Assembly (NCBI GenBank): GCA_035610365.1
Contig: CM069432.1
Location: forward strand, 242,758,104-242,822,103
Direction of reading: 5' to 3'
Origin: Aquatica leii
Taxonomy: Eukaryota > Arthropoda > Insecta > Coleoptera > Lampyridae
Length of the DNA stretch: 64,000 nt
The position numbers were made by a program, and so were the translations under genes. This document shows, one piece after another, positions 34,626 through 45,800 of the stretch (position 1 is its first letter; each line of letters starts with the position of its first letter). The notes beneath the pieces are model-generated. The model was not told the DNA's origin. It worked only from the letters and a program-made list of their open reading frames with translations, and searched no databases.

Positions 34626-35194
34626 TTTCTTTAACTGGGTATAGTTATTTCTACTAGCAGAGAGCGTCTAAACTATCACGAGATATATAATTCGAGTTCA
34701 AAGAGCGAAGATGAATTCCATCACGAAACAGTTCAAGCTAATATCAACGTCAATGATTATGTTTTGGTAAAATTGTGTGGGAAAAAAGTTTCAAAGCACT
34801 TCCTAGCATTAATCATGTCAACTGAACCAAATAGTATAGAATATCCCGTAAATTTTTGAGAAAATCTTCCATGGAAAACTTTTTTATCTTTCTCATTGTC
34901 GACGATATCTCCTTAATAAATTCAGATGATATTTTACAAAAATTACCTCAACCGATGATTACTAAACGGCAACAGTATTATTTTAATAGTACTATACTAA
35001 ACAAAACTGCAAACCTCTTTTAAAATCTATTCGCTGTAATACCACTAAAGAGAAAAATAAATCCTACAGTAGTTCACGAACAGAAATATCATATAGTCGG
35101 TGATGCTGTATGACAATCATTTATATATTTGTTTAGTACTATCTAAACATAATATAATTTTTTATTGTTCCAAAGTTGAATATTTTTATTTTAT
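34626..35194. other. AT-rich spacer
   Basis: No gene or clear repeat between the 2.57-kb element and the repeat starting at 35195. Confidence 0.35.
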
Positions 35195-35640
35195 TGTAAC
35201 GATTTTTACTATTAAAAACTAATTTATTTAAACGACTAAAAATACGTTTACTTATTCTAGAAATATGTACACTTTTAAATTAACCGAACTAATTAAATCT
35301 AATAATATTTAATGAAAACACTTACACTAATTTATGTATAACCGTTGTATAACACTATCACTTACACGAAGATAAGATAACGTCCGCGGATAACTTCTAT
35401 TTATCTAAACAGTTTATATTAAAGTCACGTACTCCGTATCTTTATCGCACACGCGCTAACGACTTATTTATTTCAACTTGATAATCTTCTTAACACTGCA
35501 GGCTTCGCATTACGGAAAAAATTCACCTACGATTTCTCTCTTCGGTATTTATACACATCTGCAAATCCTTCTCGAGTGTTCCCTATTTTTCGGTATATCT
35601 TCTAGAAGATGGATAACAACTTCTAGAAGGCTCTTGAATT
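35195..35640. repeat. LTR-like dispersed repeat, copy 1
   Basis: Begins TGTAACGATTTTTACTATTA and matches 48458-48880 collinearly: AACCGAACTAATTAAATCTA, GTCCGCGGATAACTTCTATT, AATCTTCTTAACACTGC. The TGTAAC start and length suggest a solo LTR, but no end or target duplication is established. Its 3' part and the next 20 bp hold three TTCTAGAA palindromes (about 35599, 35621, 35649), the core of a heat-shock-element-like inverted GAA unit. Copy 2 lacks those palindromes. Confidence 0.5.
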
Positions 35641-36671
35641 TGCAAATAACTTCTAGAACGCTTCATTATAAATTAAATAAAGTTATTTTTCAAGTACATA
35701 TGTAGTTTTATCGCCTCCGTGAACAATGTCTCACATCCGTTACCTTCCTATATTAAAAACTTCAAATTTTCAATAAAATAAATTTTATTCAGGTTAACCG
35801 CTTCTATATTCATATTATGTTACCTTATGTTCATCATTCTCAAAAAAAATATTTATTAAAGACGAGTTTTGACTTTTTGAAAAGTAACTCTCAGCTATAT
35901 GTTACTTATTGGTAGAATGACCCATATATTACAAAAACAATCGATTGCTATGGTATCAAAGATACTACAAATCACTGGTTTCTTCATCTCTGTAATTGAC
36001 TTATTTTCTGCAGTATTATTTCCTAAGTAACAAGATTGCTACGCTATTATACATTTGTTTTGTTAATAATTTCTTTGTATCACAATATTTCTTATATTTA
36101 AACGAATTTTGCATTAAGGATTATTGTAACATATTAGACCAATTGGGGTAATTAACTTTATCTTGCATTTTCTATACGTAACTGTTCATTATAAAAAAAC
36201 TAACAGTTTTTAGTGTAAAGTAATGATATTAAAACCACTAATTCTTTAACTCCGATTTCTTATTACTAGCGACTAAAGCTCTATTTCTAAAAATACCACC
36301 CATTAATTACAAATTATCTTTATTCACTTATAAATTTATCTTATTTACTTTGTAAACTGAGAACTTTACATACCAACATTGTATTTGTCGGTAAAACTCG
36401 ACACCATTGTTAACGATTCAGGTTTTGGCGTTAGTAAATTTCTATCATTTACTGGCTCCAAAAACAAAATCTTGTAAATAATTGATCCGAAAAACTGATT
36501 CAGTTTATTCCTATTAAGTTTCACTTAAAATTAATGGATTAAAAAAAGTTAAGTAGTAAATGTTGACGAAAATTGCACGTATTTAAAGCACGTACATTAT
36601 ACCATTTTTCCAAATAGAGATGAATAGCTAAAAGTCAAGAATTAAAAAATAGCAACACTTGTAATATAAAC
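35641..36671. other. AT-rich spacer
   Basis: No supported gene; the frame 35478-35705 is fortuitous and lies mostly in the repeat. Confidence 0.35.
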
Positions 36672-36683
36672 GCAAACAAATTG
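36672..36683. repeat. Left 12-bp target duplication of the second Penelope-like insertion
   Basis: GCAAACAAATTG, repeated exactly at 41362-41373. Confidence 0.8.
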
Positions 36684-36740
36684 TTATTATTTAAATTATA
36701 AGTCCACCAATAATAAATACTAATTTTCAAATATATTTTT

Positions 36741-36780
36741 ACATATGTTTCAAGCTTATAAATATAAAGCTCATCTTCAG
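36741..36780 (-). other. Conserved stem-loop near the end of Penelope-like element 2, minus arm
   Basis: Minus-strand CTGAAGATG, stem AGCTT...AAGCT, then TGAAACATATGT. Exact complement of 41225-41264. Confidence 0.6.
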
Positions 36781-36962
36781 AAAACTACAAAAAATATATT
36801 AACAAGTCATAAATAGTTAAGATTACAAAAAATTTTAAACTTACATTTTTTGAAAAATGTCAAATTTGAGAATTTGTAACTAGATATTTAAAAAACAAAA
36901 ATGTAAGTTTTACAAAATGTTAAATGTAAATTAAAGAAAGATGGTGCAATTTAGAAACAAAT

Positions 36963-38585
36963 CTAAGAAAAATTAAGTTTAAAATCATAATTGAAATTGG
37001 TTTGATCGTTCAACAAAAAATTTTTATCTGATATTTTAATATAAATCAACTCTAACAATTCAAGAATTTGTTTGTTATTTAAGTTGTTAAAAGGATGAAA
37101 TAATTTGTAAGAAAAAAGAGAATGACGATTATCTAAAACATGTTGCGCAAATGTAGATTTCACTGAATTTTGATTATTAATATATTTTGAAGAATTTTTT
37201 AAATATCTAAGATGTTCATTAAGTCGAGTTTGGAAAGATCTTTGGGTCATACCAATATAAAATTTTTGACAAGAACAAACTAATTTTTAAACTCCACTTT
37301 TATTTAAATTATTATTATTATTTAGAAAATTACAAGAAAAAAGATTCCGAAGAGATATATCATTAGAAAAAGAAATTTTGAAATTGTTACCTTTACTTAA
37401 TTTCTTAAAAAAATTAAGAAAATCTGGTATAAAAGGAACCGAAAAAAATTTGTTAGTAGAATTTGTTGAAATTGGTATTAATTTAGTGTAAGATTTAATA
37501 TAATGTTTATATAAGTGTTTGTGATAAACATTATAAATAATATCTAAAGGAAAATTATTGGTATAAGCTAAATAAAAAATAATATCTAATTCAATTTTAT
37601 AATTTTTAATTGATAAAGGAATAGTGAGAAGTCTGTTAAAAAAATAATGAAATGAAGCTAGTTTATGAGAAATATGGTGATTTGAGTCAAACGGTATTAA
37701 GTGATTAGTAGTTGTAGGTTTTCTATAAATTTCAAATTCGAAAGTGTTATTATTATTTAAAGAAATTAATAAATCAAGAAAAGGCAATTTATTATTTTTT
37801 GAAAATTCAACGGTAAATTTTATTCTATTATGAATATTATTAAAAAAATCTAAAAAGTTATGAACATCATCATTAGAACCATTAAAAATACAAAAAATGT
37901 CATCAACATATCTCTTCCAAAATATTATTTTTTGTATGAAAATTTGGTCTTTAAAAATATAATTAATTTCTAAATTGTTTAAGAAAATTTCAGCAAAAAT
38001 AGGTGATAACGGAGAACCCATTGGAAGATCTAGATTTTGTTTAAAAAATTGATTATCAAATTGGAAGAAAACGTTATTTAAACAAAATGTAGTAATTTTT
38101 AATAAATCATTTGCTACAAAATCAGGAAAAACAGAAAGTGAAAGAAGATTAGAGATTATAAGTAATACATCTGTAGGAGGAACTGAAGGAAAAAGATTTT
38201 TAACATAAAAAAAACAATATTAAGATTTAAGATTGTATCAGAAGGAAAAATTAAATTACCTAAAGAATCCATTAATTCTTTTGTATTTTTATTGAGTAAA
38301 TAGAAATAAAATTAATTTGAAAATTAAATATTTTAGTTAACAATTTGCTAATTTTATAGGTAGGTGAATTAATAAAATTTACAACGGGTCTAATAAGAAA
38401 ATTAGATTTATGAATTTTTGGTAAACAATAAAGTAAAGGGATAGAAGGATTAGATACTTTCAAACTAGACAAATGAACATTAAAAAAATTAAACGTGTTT
38501 TCAGTTGAATGCAAAATATGAATAGTACTAGTAACAAATTTAGTTAATGGAGATCTTTTTAATTTTTCAAAATCAGTACAATCTA
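36963..38585 (-). pseudogene. Penelope-like RT/GIY-YIG, minus arm of element 2
   Basis: Read from the junction: LDCTDFEKLKRSPLTKF near 38585, LKVSNPSIPLLYCLPKIHKS and RPVVNFINSPTYKISKLL (38480-38340), a frameshift zone, then LPMGSPLSPIFAEIFLNNLE (38030-37970). The catalytic FWKRYVDDIFCIF (37920) follows, then the conserved IYRKPTTTNHLIPFDSNH. A nonsense change (Tyr to stop, 37288) lies right at the start of the GIY-YIG domain. Its remainder is FYIGMTQRSFQTRLNEHLRY and then HVLDNRHSL, ending at 36963. It is nearly identical to the plus arm, and reaches slightly further 5' than it. Confidence 0.85.
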
Positions 38586-38610
38586 AAAAATAAATAATTT
38601 AATAATTTAA

Positions 38611-41084
38611 TTTTTTTAATGTTCATTTGTCTAGTTTGAAAGTATCTAATCCTTCTATCCCTTTACTTTATTGTTTACCAAAAATTCATAAACCAAATTT
38701 TCCTATTAGACCAGTTGTAAATTTTATTAATTCACCTACCTATAAAATTAGCAAATTTTTAACTAAAATATTTAATTTTGAAATGAATTTTATTTCTACT
38801 TACTCAATAAAAAATAGAAAACAATTAATAGATTCTTTAAATAATTTAATTTTTCCTTCTGATACAAACTTAAATCTTAATATTGTTTCTTTTGATGTTA
38901 AAAACCTTTTTCCTTCAGTTCCTCCTACAGATGTATTACTTATAATTAGTGATGGGATAATTCGAATGAAAAATAACCGATCATCCGATTATGAAAATAA
39001 TCGTTGTAATTCGGTTATCAGATTTGAGTATTCGAACGAAAAATAATCGAAAACTATACGCCTGCGCCAGCAACTGTCTATCTAGTTATACAAGATGTAT
39101 TCATTCATATATACCATTTCAATTAGATTATAAAAACCTACAGCATTCAGTACCTAGTAGGTACCCGGTTATGCATAATCGATGTGTGTCATGACAAAAA
39201 TGTGCAATCGTGACGAAATAAAACGTGATATCGTTGCAATTTTGATACAGAGAATAAGAACTTAAAAAACCGAATAAATTTTGAAAGTAATTATTTATTC
39301 AAAAACAAGTTTGTTAATGTAAATAGCACAAATCAATATTATTTTAAAAAAATACAGGCATTAATATTTAAGAAAAGTATCTATACATAAACAAAGTGCA
39401 AAAAATAATTTCAATTGAACTGAAAAAGAACATCTAATAATCAAAGGAAATAATGAACATCTCATATATAATAAAATATGTTTATATATGTATACTTATT
39501 CCCCTAATCAACAGTTTTTTACATTTATGTGTCTTTCAAAAAAGTAAATAAACTTGGTTCATAGAAAAACTTGGTTTTAAAAAAATTTGTTTACTTTTGT
39601 GTAGTTTAAAAAAATTCAGATGTTAGGAAGTTTTTATAAGATTAAATTTTTAATTAAATGACCAGGAGTGTATGAAGTGACGAATGCGAATGTGCAATTG
39701 AGTAAACGTACAAAAATTCCTTCTCTTGAATACACTGTTAAATGATTCAAGTGATATGTCATTCGAATGATCATTCGGTTTTTGAAATCACTCAAGTACT
39801 GAGTATTCGGTTATTGAAATAATTCGGTTATGCCCAACACTACTTATAATCTCTAATCTTCTTTCACTTTCTGTTTTTCCTGATTTTGTAGCAAATGATT
39901 TATTAAAAATTACTACATTTTGTTTAAATAACGTTTTCTTCCAATTTGATAATCAATTTTTTAAACAAAATCTAGATCTTCCAATGGGTTCTCCGTTATC
40001 ACCTATTTTTGCTGAAATTTTCTTAAACAATTTAGAAATTAATTATATTTTTAAAGACCAAATTTTCATACAAAAAATAATATTTTGGAAGAGATATGTT
40101 GATGACATTTTTTGTATTTTTAATGGTTCTAATGATGATGTTCATTACTTTTTAGATGTTTTAAATAATATTCATAATAGAATTAGATTTACCGTTGAAT
40201 TTTCAAAAAATAATAAATTGCCTTTTCTTGATTTATTAATTTCTTTAAATAATAATAACACTTTCGAATTTGAAATTTATAGAAAACCTACAACTACTAA
40301 CCACTTAATACCGTTTGACTCAAATCACCATATTTCTCATAAACTAGCTTCATTTCATTATTTTTTTAACAGACTTCTCACTATTCCTTTATCAATTAAA
40401 AATTATAAAATTGAATTAGATATTATTTTTTATTTAGCTTATACCAATAATTTTCCTTTAGATATTATTTATAATGTTTATCACAAACACTTATATAAAC
40501 ATTATATTAAATCTTACACTAAATTAATACCAATTTCAACAAATTCTACTAACAAATTTTTTTCGGTTCCTTTTATACCAGATTTTCTTAATTTTTTTAA
40601 GAAATTAAGTAAAGGTAACAATTTCAAAATTTCTTTTTCTAATGATATATCTCTTCGGAATCTGTTTTCTTGTAATTTTCTAAATAATAATAATAATTTA
40701 AATAAAAGTGGAGTTTACAAATTAGTTTTTTCTTGTCAAAAATTTTATATTGGTATGACCCAAAGATCTTTCCAAACTCGACTTAATGAACATCTTAGAT
40801 ATTTAAAAAATTCTTCAAAATATATTAATAATCAAAATTCAGTGAAATCTACATTTGCGCAACATGTTTTAGATAATCGTCATTCTCTTTTTTCTTACAA
40901 ATTATTTCATCCTTTTACCAACTTAAATAACAAACAAATTCTTGAATTGTTAGAGTTGATTTATATTACAATATCAGATAAAAATTTTTTGTTGAACGAT
41001 CAAACCAATTTCAATTATGATTTTAACTTAATTTTTCTTAGATTTGTTTCTAAATTGCACCATCTTTCTTTAATTTACATTTAA
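38611..41084 (+). pseudogene. Penelope-like RT/GIY-YIG, plus arm of element 2, split by a MITE
   Basis: 38627-38946 gives LKVSNPSIPLLYCLPKIHKP, RPVVNFINSPTYKISKFL, NIVSFDVKNLFPSVPPTDV (the RT FDVKxLFP box) and DVLLI. The MITE intervenes, and coding resumes at 39851. From 39984 a 366-codon frame runs uninterrupted: MGSPLSPIFAEIFLNNLEIN, FWKRYVDDIFCIFNGS with intact Asp pair, IYRKPTTTNHLIPF, GVYKLVFSCQKFYIGMTQRS, LNEHLRYLKNSS and HVLDNRHSL. Only the MITE and the 5' truncation stop this arm from coding a full RT core plus endonuclease. Confidence 0.87.
38947..39842. mobile_element. 896-bp non-autonomous hAT-type element (MITE) with 8-bp target duplication
   Basis: CTTATAAT at 38939-38946 is repeated at 39843-39850. 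The element begins TAGTGATGGG and ends CCCAACACTA, inverted termini with one mismatch. Near both ends it carries subterminal repeats of ATAACCGA/TTCGGTTAT and GAGTATTCG type in both orientations, as hAT ends often do. The uninterrupted sequence is preserved in the minus arm (complement of 38150-38180), which confirms the empty site. There is no coding capacity. The 8-bp duplication and TAGTG...CACTA ends identify the hAT superfamily. Confidence 0.88.
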
Positions 41085-41224
41085 CATTTTGTAAAACTTA
41101 CATTTTTTGTTTTTTAAATATCTAGTTACAAATTCTCAAATTTGACATTTTTCAAAAAATGTAAGTTTAAAATTTTTTGTAATCTTAACTATTTATGACT
41201 TGTTAATATATTTTTTGTAGTTTT

Positions 41225-41264
41225 CTGAAGATGAGCTTTATATTTATAAGCTTGAAACATATGT
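41225..41264 (+). other. Conserved stem-loop near the end of Penelope-like element 2, plus arm
   Basis: CTGAAGATG, stem AGCTT / AAGCT, then TGAAACATATGT. Same flanks as element 1 (GAAGATG and GAAACATATGT) but a different, still self-complementary stem. Confidence 0.6.
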
Positions 41265-41361
41265 AAAAATATATTTGAAAATTAGTATTTATTATTGGTG
41301 GACTTATAATTTAAATAATAATAATTATTAACCAATAACCATATATCCCCTTAACAATTTT

Positions 41362-41373
41362 GCAAACAAATTG
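41362..41373. repeat. Right 12-bp target duplication of the second Penelope-like insertion
   Basis: GCAAACAAATTG, exact copy of 36672-36683. Confidence 0.8.
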
Positions 41374-41509
41374 ACATAAAATAAATACAACATTCCAAGT
41401 TTGTTCACGAACGCGAAGTGTCGATCGTTGGTGTTCTGTGATTATATAAACAGGTATTTATTGAATTTAGTTTACATTTGTTCAAATTATAGAAGTTTGT
41501 TTAATTATA

Positions 41510-42811
41510 ATGCAAGACAACTCGGGCGGTGAAATGCCGCCTGCGCCTGATGAGTCAAATACAGTGGTTATTAATTATGATCTGGATAATAAGTATAAAG
41601 TTGCGGATAGCGGCCCGTTTTACGTTATTGTTGAACCTGCTGATAACAACACTACCCGATTATCACCTGTCCGTGTAGGTCATTGCCTGTTTAACAATTC
41701 ATTCTTTAAAAACGACATACTTGATATCAAACCCGTCGGCCGTGCTAAAGTTAAAATCATCTTTAAAACGTATAATTGTGCAAACTCACTTATTAATCAT
41801 GACGTAATAAAAGCTAACAAATTAGTTGCATATATTCCCAAATATTTCAATCATAAAAAAGGCATAATTAGACAAGTAGATACTTTCTTAGAAGAAGAAT
41901 ACATACTAAATAATTTAATTAGTGATAGAAAAGCTATAGAAGTTAAAAGAATGAAGCGCAAAATAATAAACGCAAACAATGAAACAATCTTAGTTCCTAG
42001 GCAAATAATAGTAGTAACTTTTGAAGGAAATTATGTACCAGATAACGTAAAAATAGATCTTGTAAGGTTTGCAGTCGAACCCTATATTTATCCTGTTGTG
42101 CAATGTTTTGGTTGCTTCCGCTTTGGACATACTATTAAACAATGCAAAGCGACAACAACGTTATGTAAAAGATGTGGCCAATCTCATAATATTGATGGAG
42201 ATTGCATTAATAGCGAATTTTGTATTCACTGTAAAGTTTATAGCCATTCTTCACTTTCGAGAGACTGTCCAGTACATAAACAACAACAAGAAATTAAAAA
42301 AATTATGTCTACCGAGAATATATCATTTAAAGAAGCAGAAATTTTAGCTAATAACCCCTCTTATTCCAAAGTAACAATAAAAAATAGATTTGATGTATTA
42401 AGTAATGATGATTTTCCATCTTTAGAATCTTTAAATAAAAGTAGTATAACTCCAAAACCAAGGTACATTCCCACACCCTATAAATCTAACAGCAGTAATA
42501 AACGTAAAGCCATCTCACCTACTACCATTAAACAAGCACCTACCTTCATAGATAAGTTACCATTTAAACCTTCCTCTGATAAAAAAAAATGTTTGACACA
42601 ACCAGCTATACCAAATCCCCATCGGGACGAGTTTATCGCTTATAAAGAAAAAGTAGAAGCAAATATTGCCACCAAATTTACAACAACATTAAACAATATC
42701 TTGAAAAACATTGATCCAAATATCTTAACTCCGGAGTTTTACAGTCAAGCTCAAAAAGAAATTAAAACAGTTTTGAAACATCTATTAGATTCAGACAACG
42801 ATGGCGAGTAA
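41510..42811 (+). CDS. I-like LINE ORF1 (Gag-like nucleic-acid-binding protein)
   Basis: Intact 433-codon frame from ATG 41510. The N-terminal half resembles the RNA-binding part of LINE ORF1 proteins (FKTYNCANSLINHDVI; VAYIPKYF; VRFAVEPYIYPVVQCF). Residues about 198-253 carry three zinc knuckles: CFGCFRFGHTIKQC (C2-C4-H4-C), CKRCGQSHNIDGDC and CIHCKVYSHSSLSRDC. The C-terminal half is basic and Ser/Pro/Lys-rich. In this group ORF1 coats the LINE RNA to form the retrotransposition particle. Its stop overlaps the ORF2 start within ATGGCGAGTAA. No internal stop or frameshift. Confidence 0.87.
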   Translation: MQDNSGGEMPPAPDESNTVVINYDLDNKYKVADSGPFYVIVEPADNNTTRLSPVRVGHCLFNNSFFKNDILDIKPVGRAKVKIIFKTYNCANSLINHDVIKANKLVAYIPKYFNHKKGIIRQVDTFLEEEYILNNLISDRKAIEVKRMKRKIINANNETILVPRQIIVVTFEGNYVPDNVKIDLVRFAVEPYIYPVVQCFGCFRFGHTIKQCKATTTLCKRCGQSHNIDGDCINSEFCIHCKVYSHSSLSRDCPVHKQQQEIKKIMSTENISFKEAEILANNPSYSKVTIKNRFDVLSNDDFPSLESLNKSSITPKPRYIPTPYKSNSSNKRKAISPTTIKQAPTFIDKLPFKPSSDKKKCLTQPAIPNPHRDEFIAYKEKVEANIATKFTTTLNNILKNIDPNILTPEFYSQAQKEIKTVLKHLLDSDNDGE

Positions 42812-45800
42812 AAATATTCTAAACATTCTACAATGGAATTGCCAATCCATATTGAAACATAAACCAAACTTACTAAACTTCCTTGAAACTAATAAAATTG
42901 ATGTGATTTTACTTAATGAAACTTGGCTTTCTAAAAATAAATCGTTTGAAATTAAAGGATTTAACAATATTCGTGCAGACAGAATCGATGGCTACGGAGG
43001 AGTTGCAATCCTAGTAGCTGACAATATATTATTCAATGAAATCACAATTGTTAAAAATTATAACCAAGGCTTAGAAGCAAGTGCAGTATATCTTGAACAA
43101 CAAAAATTATCAGTTTTGTGTATCTATAAACCACCAAAAATCAATGCAACATCTCGAGACTGGGAAAACTTATTTTCTCAGTTTAGTGGTAAGGTATTTG
43201 TCGGCGGTGATTTTAACGCGCATCATTACCGTTTTGGTTCTGTACTAAATAACGCACAAGGAAACATATTAGTTGACGCACTAGGCAGCACCAACTTAAT
43301 TGTGTTAAATGATGGTCGGCCCACTAAAATAACTAGACCCAACGAACGCCCTTCAATGATAGATCTTTCACTTATATCTCCTAATCTCGCAAGCTACGCC
43401 TCCTGGAATCCTATCTCAGATACTCTTAACTCAACTCATTTTCCCATTAACATCACGTTAGATATGAACTTCACTCCATGCGTAATTCTCCCGTCAACTA
43501 AATGGAAAGAATCTACTGCAGATTGGGATACATTCAAAGCACTTATTGAAACCTCATTGAATGAATTATCATTTGAAAATGACTCGTCCGTAGAATACTT
43601 TGAAACAGTAATAAAAACTATAAACACAGCTGCTTCTAGTAGTATGAATATTAAAAAACCTTTTAAAACAGTATCACCAATTCCTATATGGTGGGATGAA
43701 GAATGTAAGAACTTCGTGAATCAGCGAAAACAGATTATTCAAGAATATAAATTAACATCAAATCTGGATACATACCTTAAGCTAAAAAACATCCAGGCAC
43801 AATGTAAAGTACTATTTGCACAAAAACGAAAAAGGTCTTGGATAAGTTTTGTTAATAACCTAAATAAAAGTACTTCTGTCAGCAAAATATGGAAATACGT
43901 CAACAAATTCTCAAACAAAAGTAAAATAACAAAAATGCACCCGTTACCTTTTGATCTAATTGACCAATTATTAGAACAATTTGCTCCATCTTACGCAGAA
44001 AATGACTTAAACTCATTACATTTAAATCTAAATGATACAGATAAATCTAAATTATTTCAAGAACCATTTAACATAGAAGAACTAGACGTAGCAACAAAAA
44101 CTTCTAAATCTACTGCACCAGGAAAAGATCATATAACTTATACAATTATTAAACAACTCCCCGAAGTAGCAAAAAAACATTTGTTAAACATATTTAACGA
44201 TTGGTTTCTTAACGGAAAATATATAAAAAATCTTAAAGACGTAGTGATCCGACTAATCCTTAAACCTAATAAAAATAAGCAGCTGCAATCCTCATACAGA
44301 CCAATTTCGTTACTGTCATGTATAGTTAAAATATTTGAAAAGTTAATCAAAAAACGACTCGACTGGTATCTTGAATATTATCAATTAATACCTAACACCC
44401 AGTATGGATTTCGAACAGGAATGGGTACACTTGACGCGGTATCCCACATAGTTACAGACATTCAGCTTAACTTCTCTAAAAACGAATATATGGTTTGTCT
44501 TTTTTTAGATTTAAAAGGGGCATATGACTCGGTAGATCTCTCAATGCTTTATACTAAGATATGTAAATTAGGTATTTCAAGCAATGTGTCTAAAAATATT
44601 ATTAACTTATTTAGTAATCGAACAATATATATCAAAGACCACTTAAATCAACTACATGGTCCACGAATATCCAATATAGGGCTTCCACAGGGTTCTGTAT
44701 TAAGTCCAATTCTGTTTAATATATTTTCAGCTAGTTTGCACAGTATGTTTGATAACTCAATTACGTGTATTCAGTATGCCGACGACATTTGTATTTATAC
44801 AAGAAGAAAGACTTACGATGATTGCTTAAAGGCTCTTGTAGACATTATGCAGCTGGTTGATAAATGGACGCTAAACCATGGACTAACAATGTCTCCTGAA
44901 AAATCAGCCATTATGGTATTTACTAGACATAGGTTGCGTACGCCTGAAAATATAAACCTTTCAGGATATGTAATACCATTTGTCAAAGTATATAAATATC
45001 TTGGCATCTTTCTTGACTGTAAACTGTTATGGTCAAAACACGTCGAACATATTATTAAAAAATGTGAGAAAGGTATCAACCTTCTTAAATGCGTCACTAA
45101 CAGAAAATGGGGTGCTGACCCTAAAGTTGCATTAATGTTTTACAAAAGCTATGTCCGTTCTATTTTGGATTACGGTTGCTGCCTCTATGGATCAGCAAGT
45201 AAGACACATCTCTTGAGAATCGATCGTATACAATACAAATGTCTGAGAATTTGTATCGGAAGCATGAAATCTACACCTACTACAACATTACTAGCTGAAA
45301 GTATAGAAATGCCGCTAGAATATCGGCGTGAATTTTTATCAATGAAATATGTAATAAAACTCAAATCTTGCAAATCTGACTTAGTGAAAGCTTTATATCG
45401 GTTATGTAGCGAAAATTTAACTAACAAATTCTGGAGAATTAAAAAATCACCTCCCTTAACAGACGCAATTCTTGAAACCAACAGCATAAACAATATTTAT
45501 AAAATGAATGAAAAAAGACCTATTTACAATGTTAATTATTATACACTCTTGCTTAAACCTAAAGTCTTATTCCCCCAATATTCTAAAATATCGCTGATAA
45601 ATAACAATATAATGAAATCCGTACTAAGCGAATATAATGAACATACAATCATTTACACAGATGGATCAAAAACAAAAGATGGGAAGACAGGATGTGCAGT
45701 CTACATACCAAGTTACAACCAATCAATAAAATATAAATTGCCTACATACTGTTCGATATACACTGCTGAAGCTATAGCAATAATTAAATCGTTAAAATGG

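Larger units (their letters stand above)
36684..41361. mobile_element. Penelope-like element 2: head-to-head inverted pair with target duplication and a nested hAT MITE
   Basis: Minus arm about 36684-38600, plus arm about 38611-41361, 5' ends facing each other. The outer ends are perfect complements over at least 100 bp (AATTTTCAAATATATTTTTA near 36722 and its complement near 41262; CCACCAATAATAAATA). The plus-strand end continues about 48 bp past the inverted homology. One 12-bp duplication flanks the pair. The 896-bp insertion at 38947-39842 is in the plus arm only, so it came after the pair formed. This family differs in sequence from element 1. Confidence 0.85.
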
